Shown one piece after another: positions 1-6,377 of a stretch of 21,642 nt of DNA (position 1 is its first letter; each line of letters opens with the position of its first letter). The notes below the pieces were generated by a model. That model made no database searches. It was not told the DNA's origin and was given only the letters and a program-made list of their open reading frames with translations. The DNA comes from an uncultured Oscillospiraceae bacterium (GTDB lineage Bacteria; Bacillota; Clostridia; Oscillospirales; Oscillospiraceae), in the NCBI GenBank assembly GCA_934597125.1, contig CAKTQM010000028.1, forward strand, positions 1-21,642, written 5' to 3'. The position numbers and the translations under genes were made by a program.

Positions 1-55
1 TTTGTCGTAATATAGGACTACTATGCGAAAAGGAAACTTTTGGTTTTGACAGGAA

Positions 56-88
56 TACCACATAATGCAAATTATGTGGTACTTTTTT
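56..88 (+). terminator. AT-rich palindrome with T-tract (terminator; also dif-like)
   Basis: An 11-bp perfect stem (56-66 pairing with 71-81) closes a GCAA tetraloop and is followed by C and six Ts. It reads as a Rho-independent terminator for a gene ending upstream of the window. The same bases have the geometry of a Xer recombination site: 11-bp arms ending CATAA and starting TTATG around a 6-bp centre. It lies just past the 3' end of a tyrosine recombinase gene. The T-tract makes terminator the simpler reading. Confidence 0.6.
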
Positions 89-101
89 ATTTGTATGCCC
101 T

Positions 102-953
102 CTATACGACGAGGCCTAACCGCTCCACCTTGCTGGCATATTCGTTGCGGCTGACGGCGGTATAGATGCGGGTGGTATTGATGCTGCTGTGGCCGAGAAT
201 ATCTGCCAGACGGACGATATCTTTTTCAAGGCCATAAAACGTTCTGGCAAACAGATGACGCAAGTTGTGGGGGAAGATCTTGCTTTCCGCCACACCGGCC
301 TCCCGCCCCAACCGCTTCATAGCGTGCCAAATGTTGGATCTGTCCAGGGGCTTGCCCGACGCCGTGCGGAAAAGATATCCCTCCTGAATACCGCAGCTCC
401 CGGCGTAACGCGCCAGCGCGCTGCACAGCTTTTTGGGCAGGATCACGGTGCGCCGCTTTCCCTTACAGGTGATCTCCGCCCTGCGCGCACGCACCGCCTC
501 CACCGTGATATAGGGCAGCTCCGACACGCGGATGCCCGTTGCGCAGATCGTCTCCATCACCAGACACAGCCGCTGGTTGTGCTTGCGGCGGGCGGCGTGC
601 AGCAGGCGGAAATATTCCTCCTTTGTCAATTCACGGCTGTCATCCATAAAGGGCTGGCGCTGGCATCTTACAAGCTTCACGCGGCACTCATCGCACCCCG
701 CGAAGCGCAGAAAACCGTTCACCGCCGCAAGGATGGAGTTCACACTGCTGACGCGATGCTTTTTCTGCAGCTGCTGCTTATAGGCGATGACCTCCTGCTT
801 GCTGACCTGCTGGCTGTGGTTTTCCTCTAAAAACGCCAGAAACTGCCGCACATCCCGCAGGTATTTTCCAACGGTATGTACGCTTCGCTCCTGCTCGACA
901 AGCCAATCCTGATAGCGCGGCAAAACGCCGGCAAGCTCTTTTCTCTGGATCAT
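102..953 (-). CDS. XerC/XerD-like tyrosine recombinase (integrase)
   Basis: A 283-residue site-specific recombinase that cuts and rejoins DNA through a covalent phosphotyrosine. It has an N-terminal SAM-like core-binding domain (about residues 8-90) and a C-terminal catalytic domain (about 108-280). The full catalytic set is visible: Arg142 in ATGIRVSEL, a Lys in CKGKRR (164/166), His229 and Arg232 in HNLRH, His255 in LGHSS and the nucleophile Tyr264 in TRIYT. Length is typical of XerC/D rather than of long phage integrases. The ATG at 953 follows GGGGAGG with an 8-base gap. It is transcribed alone from a good promoter at 986-1014. No element boundaries, excisionase or relaxase are seen, so it may be an orphan integrase, a phase-variation invertase or the edge of an element extending past position 1. 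The family call is certain; the role is open. Confidence 0.93.
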   Translation of the reverse strand: MIQRKELAGVLPRYQDWLVEQERSVHTVGKYLRDVRQFLAFLEENHSQQVSKQEVIAYKQQLQKKHRVSSVNSILAAVNGFLRFAGCDECRVKLVRCQRQPFMDDSRELTKEEYFRLLHAARRKHNQRLCLVMETICATGIRVSELPYITVEAVRARRAEITCKGKRRTVILPKKLCSALARYAGSCGIQEGYLFRTASGKPLDRSNIWHAMKRLGREAGVAESKIFPHNLRHLFARTFYGLEKDIVRLADILGHSSINTTRIYTAVSRNEYASKVERLGLVV

Positions 954-985
954 CTGAGAGTCCTCCCCATTTCTTTGATGGCTTC

Positions 986-1014
986 ATTATACTCATTCCG
1001 CGCAAGGACAACAA
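986..1014 (-). promoter_or_regulatory. Promoter for the recombinase gene
   Basis: On the minus strand TTGTTG is followed by a 17-base spacer and a perfect TATAAT, about 30 bases upstream of the recombinase ATG and its ribosome-binding site. Confidence 0.6.
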
Positions 1015-1058
1015 AAGTCTTTTCTCTTTGTTTCCCTTATCAAGCAGCTCAAACTCCG

Positions 1059-1092
1059 CAAAACCTCCGGTTTCACCGGAGGTTTTGCTTTT
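1059..1092 (+). terminator. Strong hairpin, likely terminator
   Basis: A perfect 12-bp stem (1059-1070 with 1076-1087), loop TTTCA, followed by CTTTT. It sits between the divergent recombinase and sigma-factor promoters. No intact plus-strand gene ends just before it, so it may be left over from a lost gene or insulate the sigma-factor promoter. Confidence 0.55.
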
Positions 1093-1149
1093 CACCGCCT
1101 TTCCGTCAGTTGTGCTTGCTGCCAAATATGTAAAAAATCCGCGAATTCT

Positions 1150-1177
1150 GTGACATGCGTTTGGAAAAAGGTATTAT
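1150..1177 (+). promoter_or_regulatory. Candidate promoter of the sigma/anti-sigma operon
   Basis: GTGACA (1150-1155), a 16-base spacer and TATTAT (1172-1177) lie ahead of AAAGGAGGT (1192-1200) and the ATG at 1213. Whether an autoregulatory ECF promoter is also present cannot be judged from one sequence. Confidence 0.4.
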
Positions 1178-1212
1178 ATGTATATAGGGAAAAAGGAGGT
1201 CGCGCAGCATCT

Positions 1213-1761
1213 ATGAATGACAGAGAAATCATAAGCTTGTTTTTCCAGCGCTCAGAGGATGCGATCACAGAGTTGTCCAGGAAATATGGAGACCTGTGCT
1301 TTCAAATCGCCAGCAATATTCTGAACGATCCTCAGGACGCGGAGGAATGTGTGAACGATGCCTGGCTTGGCGCGTGGAACAGTATTCCGCCCCGCTCCCC
1401 CGACCCGCTGAGAGCCTATATCTGCCGCATCGTCCGCAACCTCTCGCTGAAGAAGCTGCGGGCCAATTCCGCGCGGAAACGAGACAGCCGGTTCGAGGTA
1501 TCTCTATCGGAACTGGAAGCCTGCATCCCGGATCACTCCCTGGACGAGCAGCTCTCCGCAAACGAACTGACAGCACAGATCAACGCATTTCTTTCCGCCT
1601 TGAGCCGCGATGACAGAGTCATGTTCGTCAAGCGTTACTGGTTCGCGGAGCCGCTGCCGAAAATCGCGGATACGTTTGGCATCACCGCGCATAACGCATC
1701 CGTCCGGCTTGGCAGGATCCGCCGGAAATTACATCAGCACCTAAAGGAGGTATCGCTATGA
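1213..1761 (+). CDS. ECF-type RNA polymerase sigma factor (sigma-70 family)
   Basis: A 182-residue sigma factor that would direct RNA polymerase to a small regulon. The region 2 domain (about 8-82) contains DAEECVNDAWLGAW, the typical polymerase-binding segment. Region 4 (about 122-178) ends in a helix-turn-helix, LPKIADTFGITAHNASVRL. There is no region 3, the hallmark of the ECF group. The open frame extends further upstream, but the ATG at 1213 is preferred: AAAGGAGGT ends 12 bases before it and MNDREIISLF matches the usual family N-terminus. Its stop overlaps the start of the next gene (ATGA at 1758-1761), so the two are probably translationally coupled. Inference: the partner protein sequesters it at the membrane until an envelope signal releases it. 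The signal is unknown. Confidence 0.9.
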   Translation: MNDREIISLFFQRSEDAITELSRKYGDLCFQIASNILNDPQDAEECVNDAWLGAWNSIPPRSPDPLRAYICRIVRNLSLKKLRANSARKRDSRFEVSLSELEACIPDHSLDEQLSANELTAQINAFLSALSRDDRVMFVKRYWFAEPLPKIADTFGITAHNASVRLGRIRRKLHQHLKEVSL

Positions 1762-3140
1762 TGGATCACAAAACCAATCGGCTGGCTTCCGCCATCGGAG
1801 ACATTGATACGGCGTATCTGGAAGAAGCCCTTGACTTTGCCGGCGCAGAAACAGGCCGGAAGAGGATCGGTCGCTTCCCCAAATTATCTGCCGCGGTTGT
1901 GGCGGCGCTGGTCGTATTGGCCTTGTCCGTGACCGCCTTTGCCATCAGCAGGATCCCGCTGTCGTGGCGCGACATCTTTTCCCCCGGCCAGACCGTCATC
2001 GGCGACGAGGATGAAGTGCCGGTGGCCTCCCTGCAGCAGCCCGCGGCCACGGAGGCGCTGCAGATCAAGGTGGAAAAGGTGATCTCTGACGAGCGAACCT
2101 TATATCTTCTCTATTCCGTGAAGGCCAACGAGGGAGCCGTGCTTGATCCAAAGGGTCAATTTGCCGAACTTGACCTGTACTTTCCCGGTCAGATGATGTC
2201 CGGCGCCTACGTGCCGTACTTTCTGGAGCGGAGGGACGGCGTACCGGAGAACGAATTGGAGGGCGTCGTATTGGCCGACTGGCAGGCGGGCAACAGCGCC
2301 AACGGCCTTGTGATGGGCTTCTCCAACTGGCAGGAGAAAAAGATGTTTGAGAATGTGAAGGTGGACTTTAATGTGGCGGAGATGGTGGAAAACGCCGGAG
2401 AAAACGCCAACCTGCCGCAATGCCTGGATTACGCCGGCGATGGGTCTCCACGGTATTTATGGCAGCCGGGCGACGCGGATGTCAAGCTGCCCTACGGCGA
2501 CCTGTCCATCTGCAATGCCGGTTGGGAGAATGGCGTCCTACAGCTGGTCATGAAGGGGCCGGTGAGCGCAAGTGAATGGTCATCAGGGGAAAACTGGTAT
2601 TTTACCGACACGCGAACGGGCACCGTCATCTCTCCGGAGCCAGGTGCCAGTTACAGCAGCCCTGACGCATTTGATCCTGATATCGGTGACGCCGATTGGC
2701 GGTATATCTGGGCGTTTGTGACCGTTGACAAGGAGGCGCTTCCCTATCTTGAGATGCACTGGGGCGGAAAGGAGATCCTTACCACCGTGCTTCCGGGGCA
2801 ATGGCAGGTCACGCTGGACGAAACGCCCGTCACCGTACAAAGCGAGGTGCTGGCGGAGAATGTTTCCCTGTCCTATGCCGGTGAGGAGCTGCTGGCAGAA
2901 ACGATCGAATGCTCCAAGCTCTCCATGGCGGTCTATTTCGACAGCTATGTGGATTCCACCGCCGATACCGGAAGATTTGAGATATTTGACGCAAATGGCA
3001 ACCTCATTCCAAGCCGGTGGGGTTTTATCGCAGCGCAGACCGACGACAGCTGCATGTTCTTGACACGGTTCGACGAACCCATCGAGCCGGAGCGCATCTG
3101 CAAGCTGACGTTTAACGGAGAGACTGTGTTTGAGAGATAG
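1758..3140 (+). CDS. Membrane-anchored anti-sigma factor, DUF4179-like
   Basis: A 460-residue single-pass membrane protein. About 42 cytoplasmic residues contain a helix, TAYLEEALDFA, of the kind that binds a sigma factor. One transmembrane helix follows (about 43-63, AAVVAALVVLALSVTAFAI). A roughly 390-residue extracytoplasmic region is rich in aromatic and acidic residues and beta-strand-like segments. The layout matches the DUF4179/DUF5643 proteins encoded beside ECF sigma genes in Clostridia. GGAGG precedes the ATG at 1758 by about 7 bases; a second ATG at 1761 is equally possible. Overlap with the sigma gene and the membrane topology support an anti-sigma role; direct binding is inferred. 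The outer domain may sense wall or envelope damage, but no enzymatic motif is seen. Confidence 0.8.
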   Translation: MMDHKTNRLASAIGDIDTAYLEEALDFAGAETGRKRIGRFPKLSAAVVAALVVLALSVTAFAISRIPLSWRDIFSPGQTVIGDEDEVPVASLQQPAATEALQIKVEKVISDERTLYLLYSVKANEGAVLDPKGQFAELDLYFPGQMMSGAYVPYFLERRDGVPENELEGVVLADWQAGNSANGLVMGFSNWQEKKMFENVKVDFNVAEMVENAGENANLPQCLDYAGDGSPRYLWQPGDADVKLPYGDLSICNAGWENGVLQLVMKGPVSASEWSSGENWYFTDTRTGTVISPEPGASYSSPDAFDPDIGDADWRYIWAFVTVDKEALPYLEMHWGGKEILTTVLPGQWQVTLDETPVTVQSEVLAENVSLSYAGEELLAETIECSKLSMAVYFDSYVDSTADTGRFEIFDANGNLIPSRWGFIAAQTDDSCMFLTRFDEPIEPERICKLTFNGETVFER

Positions 3141-3141
3141 G

Positions 3142-3161
3142 GCAATTGGCGCCCCAATTGC
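3142..3161 (+). repeat. Short perfect inverted repeat after the anti-sigma gene
   Basis: GCAATTGG and CCAATTGC (8-bp arms) with a 4-base loop begin two bases after the anti-sigma stop codon. There is no T-tract, so it is not a classical terminator; it may be an RNA 3'-end protective hairpin. Confidence 0.35.
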
Positions 3162-3208
3162 AAAACAACGGTCGCGTCGGATCACTCTTCCCAAAATATT
3201 CAATATGT

Positions 3209-3247
3209 GTAAAACCGTCTCAAGCGCATTGCTTGAGACGGTTTTAC
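3209..3247. terminator. Long perfect hairpin, probable bidirectional terminator
   Basis: 17-bp arms (3209-3225 and 3231-3247) around a 5-base loop form a perfect stem whose outer part is A/T-rich (GTAAAAC and GTTTTAC). It lies between the plus-strand sigma/anti-sigma operon and a minus-strand dehydrogenase relic, so it could end transcription from both sides. Confidence 0.6.
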
Positions 3248-3249
3248 GG

Positions 3250-3324
3250 TTATCTGGCAATGCACCGCGCGGCCATCTCTCCAATGCCGCCGGACACGCC
3301 TGTGACCCACGCGACCTTTGCCAT
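3250..3324 (-). pseudogene. N-terminal relic of a short-chain dehydrogenase/reductase
   Basis: Read on the minus strand from the ATG at 3324, 24 codons give MAKVAWVTGVSGGIGEMAAR followed by CIAR and a stop. This is the first beta-alpha unit of a Rossmann-fold SDR, with the TGxxxGIG nucleotide-binding motif. SDR enzymes are about 240-260 residues, so only about a tenth of the gene remains. The stop codon is three bases from the long hairpin at 3209-3247. No good ribosome-binding site precedes the ATG. It is best read as a decayed gene whose body was deleted. Chance matching of a 15-residue SDR signature in an intergenic region is unlikely but not excluded. Confidence 0.55.
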
Positions 3325-3633
3325 AACGTGGGATCATCATACCACCAATGATCTGACGTGTATTGCTCAAATCGGCAGCAGGTTATGAAAACCTCGACCC
3401 TCATGGCTGCTGTATTTCAGGAGATTCTTTAGAAGAAATAAGTTGCAGAAATTTCTGAAATAAGCAGTTAATATGTGCAATATGCTTGTACAATATATCA
3501 AAAGTGAAAATTGTTTTGAAAAACAGAAAATTCCCCGGCACACTTGGTTCTTTTTTATCAAAATAGTGAAAAAACGCGCATTTCCCCTTCCAAATGCTGG
3601 CAAAAGATCGCCCTGTATTGATTGATTTGTCAA
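3325..3633. other. AT-rich intergenic stretch without a supported gene
   Basis: About 310 bases between the dehydrogenase relic and the promoter of the CPBP island. Base composition drops here from GC-rich to AT-rich and marks the left edge of the accessory island. Open frames crossing it have no ribosome-binding site or recognisable protein. No terminal repeats of an insertion sequence were seen. Confidence 0.5.
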
Positions 3634-3662
3634 TTGTGCGCGCCACGGTGCAGTAGTATATT
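3634..3662 (+). promoter_or_regulatory. Candidate promoter of the CPBP small-protein island
   Basis: TTGTGC (3634-3639), a 17-base spacer and TATATT (3657-3662) lie about 55 bases upstream of the first gene. TTGATTTGTCAA (3620-3631 region) and TTGTAGACAA (3661-3670) are small palindromes on either side, possible operator half-sites. Confidence 0.4.
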
Positions 3663-3719
3663 GTAGACAACGGTGAGCTGTGGTACTTCGTATTTTTGCA
3701 GAAAGGACAGAGGCTGAAA

Positions 3720-3887
3720 ATGGATCGTAAACGAGCACTTCTCCTGGTGGCGGGGCTCCTTGCCGGTACAATCTTGAGTGTGGTGGTATACAAAGTCCTG
3801 GATATCCCATTTCTCAGGCAGATAATTCCTATTGTTGTTCTTCTTATGAGTGGATTTATCATAATCAGGGCGCTCCGCAAGAACTAA
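3720..3887 (+). CDS. Small two-helix membrane protein
   Basis: A 55-residue protein beginning MDRKRALLLVAGLLAG. Two hydrophobic helices are predicted by eye (about 6-23 and 30-48), with basic residues at the N-terminus (DRKR) and C-terminus (RALRKN). I do not recognise the family. The ATG at 3720 is chosen over an upstream TTG because AAAGGA precedes it by about 12 bases and the protein then starts with a normal positively charged membrane leader. It is 26 bases upstream of the first CPBP protease and probably co-transcribed with it. Size and position would suit a small accessory or immunity-type membrane protein, but nothing proves this. Confidence 0.6.
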   Translation: MDRKRALLLVAGLLAGTILSVVVYKVLDIPFLRQIIPIVVLLMSGFIIIRALRKN

Positions 3888-3913
3888 GTAATCCGAAAAG
3901 GGTGGGAACCCTT

Positions 3914-4561
3914 ATGTCTAAGAGTAAGAAAATGCTACTATGCGTTTTTGTTGTCTTTCTTGTATCAACAATTCTCGGCGTATTGCTGAACATGCTCACC
4001 GGTGCGAATGAAATTTACACATTCGCGTGGAAAAGGCTTTTTCCCTCCTCCGCAATGGCGGCATACGCGCTCTTTCTCTATTCCCGAGATTTCATTGACA
4101 GCGCACATCAAATGGGAACACGAAAACTTATAACAGTGGCGGCCATCGGAGGGTCGCTTATGGTCGGCCTGAATCTTCTCTTTGGCTTGCTTCGGGCAAA
4201 GATAGGCGGAGACCTGCTCACACAAAATCAAGAAGCGTTGAACGCTGCGGCGGCAACACTCCCAATCGTTGCTTTCTTTGTTTCGGTATTCTGTGCGCCG
4301 ATCGTGGAAGAGACCATATTCCGTTTTATTCTGCAAGGATGGCTGCGAGAGCGGATCAAACGGGGTGGCGCGCCGATTTCTGTGATAATCGCAGGAACGC
4401 TATTTGCCTTGCTGCATACAGGTACTCCTGTAGATTTGATCCAATACCTTCCTGTCGGTCTTTTGTTGGGAGCTATTTATGAACAGACACAGTGCATTTC
4501 CCTTTTGATCTGTATACATAGTTTTAACAATCTCATCGCCTTTGCGCTTCAGAACATGTGA
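3914..4561 (+). CDS. CPBP family intramembrane metalloprotease (first copy)
   Basis: A 215-residue polytopic membrane protein of the CPBP/CAAX-protease (Abi, Rce1-like) family, glutamate-dependent intramembrane proteases. All three motifs are present: EETIFR (about 132-137) carrying the catalytic Glu pair, FALLH (about 164-168) and HSFNN (about 202-206). Roughly six hydrophobic segments are visible. The ATG at 3914 (MSKSKKMLLC) is preferred to an in-frame GTG 12 bases earlier because AAAGGGTGGG then falls upstream of it. In lactic acid bacteria and Clostridia members act in bacteriocin self-immunity or peptide maturation. A second CPBP gene lies 680 bases downstream; the two share motifs but little else by eye, so they are not a recent duplication. 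The substrate is unknown. Confidence 0.88.
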   Translation: MSKSKKMLLCVFVVFLVSTILGVLLNMLTGANEIYTFAWKRLFPSSAMAAYALFLYSRDFIDSAHQMGTRKLITVAAIGGSLMVGLNLLFGLLRAKIGGDLLTQNQEALNAAAATLPIVAFFVSVFCAPIVEETIFRFILQGWLRERIKRGGAPISVIIAGTLFALLHTGTPVDLIQYLPVGLLLGAIYEQTQCISLLICIHSFNNLIAFALQNM

Positions 4562-4639
4562 CAAGGGCCAAACCGCAGGATTTTACCGCTTCGCGTACCC
4601 CAGGGGCACAAAGACCTGGTGATATATGGAGTCGCTGTA

Positions 4640-4783
4640 ATGAGCACTTGGTTTCGGTCTCTGTCTTATCTATGCACGGGCAAAGAATCTTTGCTTTCCG
4701 TGGCTTTTCCATACATTTTTGAACTGTATTGCTTGCATAGGCATTGTCCTTGGATAGCGACATCTGCCTATGCAGACCGTTAA
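4640..4783 (+). CDS. Possible 47-residue micro-ORF
   Basis: An ATG at 4640 with GGAG nine bases upstream opens 47 codons (MSTWFRSLSYLCTGKES... ending AYADR), with three cysteines (12, 31, 36) and several aromatic residues. It fills most of the 245-base gap between the first CPBP gene and the next membrane protein. The opposite strand is also open here, and the protein resembles nothing I know. It could be a real small protein, a decayed gene or chance. Low confidence. Confidence 0.25.
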   Translation: MSTWFRSLSYLCTGKESLLSVAFPYIFELYCLHRHCPWIATSAYADR

Positions 4784-4806
4784 GCATTTCAGATAGGAGG
4801 ATCAAA

Positions 4807-5097
4807 ATGAAGATCAATTGGCACGCAGGAATCATGCTTCTATTTGTGTTGTCTTCACTTTTCTTTTTAGGTAAGGCATTGGCAAATAAGCGAAGCGGTA
4901 AACCATTTCGTTGGAAAATAGGAAACCTCCTATTTATTTGTATGAGTTCTGTCTCTGTCGTGTTGTTACTCGCAGCACTTCTGTTTCTGCTTCTCAAGAA
5001 CTACAACTTGATGCAATGGTTTATTTCAATAGGGTACGTCTTATCTGCTTTGTGTGGCGTCCTTTTTGCGCCAAGTGAAAAGCATGATCCCACATGA
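4807..5097 (+). CDS. Hypothetical small membrane protein (96 aa)
   Basis: A 96-residue protein starting MKINWHAGIMLLFVLSSLFF. Three hydrophobic segments are seen (about 7-23, 39-62 and 67-86), separated by a basic loop (NKRSGKPFRWK) and ending in a polar tail (SEKHDPT). The ATG at 4807 is fixed by ATAGGAGG (4793-4800) six bases upstream. I do not recognise the family. It lies between the two CPBP proteases, 36 bases before a 30-codon ORF, and could belong to the same transcript. Its AT-rich codon use matches the island and contrasts with the GC-rich genes on both sides. Confidence 0.65.
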   Translation: MKINWHAGIMLLFVLSSLFFLGKALANKRSGKPFRWKIGNLLFICMSSVSVVLLLAALLFLLLKNYNLMQWFISIGYVLSALCGVLFAPSEKHDPT

Positions 5098-5133
5098 ATA
5101 CTTAATCATCGTGCGAACTGGGGGTACAACAGA

Positions 5134-5226
5134 ATGACCCCTGCCGCAGTACTGCTTTGTGGCGGATCTATGTCGGCAGATAATCCGGAAACGGATATGG
5201 TGGGGATAGTCCCCGTCATATCCTAA
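5134..5226 (+). CDS. Possible 30-residue peptide gene upstream of CPBP protease
   Basis: An ATG at 5134 opens 30 codons, MTPAAVLLCGG followed by SMSADNPETDMVGIVPVIS. A GGGGG run lies about 9 bases upstream. The N-terminal half is hydrophobic and ends in Cys-Gly-Gly, which looks like a very short double-glycine leader; the C-terminal 19 residues are acidic then hydrophobic. It fits neatly between neighbours (36 bases after one stop, 19 before the next ATG). Inference: a signalling or bacteriocin-like peptide handled by the adjacent CPBP protease. The leader is shorter than known double-glycine leaders, and the last third coincides with a strong hairpin (5194-5222), so the ORF may be incidental. 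Confidence 0.3.
   Translation: MTPAAVLLCGGSMSADNPETDMVGIVPVIS
5194..5222 (+). other. 13-bp hairpin ahead of the second CPBP gene
   Basis: 5194-5206 pairs with 5210-5222 over 13 bp (two G-U pairs) around a TAG loop. No T-tract follows. It ends 23 bases before the CPBP start codon, so it could tune transcription or ribosome access, or act as a processing site. Confidence 0.45.
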
Positions 5227-5245
5227 TTCTAATTAGAAGTGAAGG

Positions 5246-5908
5246 ATGACGGTTTTGCGAAATAGCCGAAGCTCCATTTTGATATGCTCCTACCTTGGAA
5301 CATTTGTCATTGCTTTTGTCATAGGTTGTGCAGTTGTCGACGACGAGAGAATCGTTGTGGTCATGGCATATACCACCGTGATAGTCAATGCATTGTTAGC
5401 CGCAATGGCATGCCTTTTGTATCGAGATGTATTTCGCAACGGGTTCAAAAAAATCGGTACAAATTTTGCAAAACAACTTTTTCTGACTTCGGTCGTCATT
5501 CTAAGTGCTAATATTCTTATGACTTTATTACGCGGCATGTGGATATCACAAGTCACCGAAAATCAGGAAATACTAAACAATTATACCGCTGTTTTTCCGA
5601 TAGGCATGTTTTTTGATTCCGTAATCTTTGCGCCGATTATCGAGGAAACAATAATCAGAGGAATCATTCAAAACAGGATGGAGGAAAATCTGCAAGGACA
5701 CCGCCCCTGGATAAGCATACTTCTGTGCAGTTGCATATTCGCCTGTATGCATGCTGAAATTTCTGTTGACTTTTTGCTATATTTTGCTATCGGCTTGATA
5801 TTAGGTGTTACTTATAAAAAAACGAACAATTTAGCTTTGGTTACTTGTACTCACGCCGTAAATAATCTGGTTGTGTTTTTATTCATCAACTTCGTTTTGC
5901 CGGAGTAA
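5246..5908 (+). CDS. CPBP family intramembrane metalloprotease (second copy)
   Basis: A 220-residue polytopic membrane protein with the three CPBP motifs intact: EETIIR (133-138), FACMH (165-169) and HAVNN (203-207). Hydrophobic segments occur near 11-30, 35-58, 78-96, 115-131, 155-170 and 175-215. Start at ATG 5246 with AGAAG six bases upstream, a modest site; no other in-frame start is near. The gene is distinctly AT-rich compared with the flanking chromosome, a sign of acquisition. It follows the 30-codon ORF and a 13-bp hairpin. Family members cleave prenylated or leader peptides or give bacteriocin immunity; which applies here is unknown. Confidence 0.88.
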   Translation: MTVLRNSRSSILICSYLGTFVIAFVIGCAVVDDERIVVVMAYTTVIVNALLAAMACLLYRDVFRNGFKKIGTNFAKQLFLTSVVILSANILMTLLRGMWISQVTENQEILNNYTAVFPIGMFFDSVIFAPIIEETIIRGIIQNRMEENLQGHRPWISILLCSCIFACMHAEISVDFLLYFAIGLILGVTYKKTNNLALVTCTHAVNNLVVFLFINFVLPE

Positions 5909-5922
5909 CGAGAGAGAACAAA

Positions 5923-6006
5923 ATGGATTTGCCATTGAAAATAAACCGGCATTGGATGATTATTGGAATAACATCAGTAATAGGTGATACACTTTGGTCT
6001 CCGTAA
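5923..6006 (+). CDS. Possible 27-residue micro-ORF or leader peptide
   Basis: An ATG 14 bases after the second CPBP stop, preceded by AGAGAG, opens 27 codons beginning MDLPLKINRHWMIIGITSV. Its end overlaps the left arm of a long inverted repeat (5977-6042) that precedes the next gene, so it could be a leader peptide or a truncated membrane protein. There is no family match and chance is quite possible. Confidence 0.2.
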   Translation: MDLPLKINRHWMIIGITSVIGDTLWSP

Positions 6007-6042
6007 AGATTGTCTCTCAGCAAAACTACGATCACCTATTAC
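5977..6042 (+). repeat. 12-bp perfect inverted repeat in a leader region
   Basis: GTAATAGGTGAT (5977-5988) and ATCACCTATTAC (6031-6042) are exact complements 42 bases apart. The right arm ends three bases before AAAAGGGGGGAAG, the ribosome-binding site of the next gene. As RNA this would be a long-looped stem beside the binding site; as DNA it could be a looped operator. Confidence 0.5.
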
Positions 6043-6059
6043 GAAAAGGGGGGAAGATT

Positions 6060-6338
6060 ATGGAGATTATTCTGGCGAAGATTGTGACGATTCTTTTATT
6101 GGCGGGGTCTTTTGCGCTCATTTGTGCAGGGCTTTTCCGCAGGAAACTAAAGCTGTCGCAGTTAAGCGGGAAACTGCTTCTGCTTTCTGTTTCAGGGCTT
6201 GCTTCCTACGCGATCATTGTTGCCCTGGCAATATGGAAATGGAACAGTGCCGGAGGATCCTTGATTATCGCAGGTGTTTGCTCCTATGCGCCCGCCGTCG
6301 CGCTGTATCGTATTCTGATTAAAGATTTGAAGGTCTAA
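6060..6338 (+). CDS. Hypothetical small membrane protein (92 aa)
   Basis: A 92-residue protein starting MEIILAKIVTILLLAGSFAL. Three hydrophobic segments (about 3-25, 40-59 and 66-85) are separated by a basic loop (FRRKLKLSQLSGK), and it ends with the basic tail KDLKV. The ATG at 6060 follows a strong AAGGGGGGAAG site; in-frame starts further upstream lack one and would run through the inverted repeat. No known family is recognised. It is followed 39 bases later by another small membrane protein, with which it probably forms a pair. Confidence 0.65.
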   Translation: MEIILAKIVTILLLAGSFALICAGLFRRKLKLSQLSGKLLLLSVSGLASYAIIVALAIWKWNSAGGSLIIAGVCSYAPAVALYRILIKDLKV

Positions 6339-6377
6339 TATAAAAACTGACACACATTTATATTCGGAGGGTTGCGT

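Noticed and set aside
189..830. 213-codon plus-strand frame opposite the recombinase
   Set aside because: The minus strand has a complete catalytic tyrosine recombinase; this frame is its shadow.
2583..3404. Minus-strand 273-codon open frame opposite the anti-sigma gene
   Set aside because: No ribosome-binding site and no recognisable protein. The only coding-like minus-strand signal here is the separate SDR relic at 3250-3324, in another frame.
5134..5226. Calling the 30-codon ORF a class II bacteriocin
   Set aside because: The leader before Gly-Gly would be only 11 residues, there is no exporter or pediocin-like motif, and the evidence supports only a candidate peptide.
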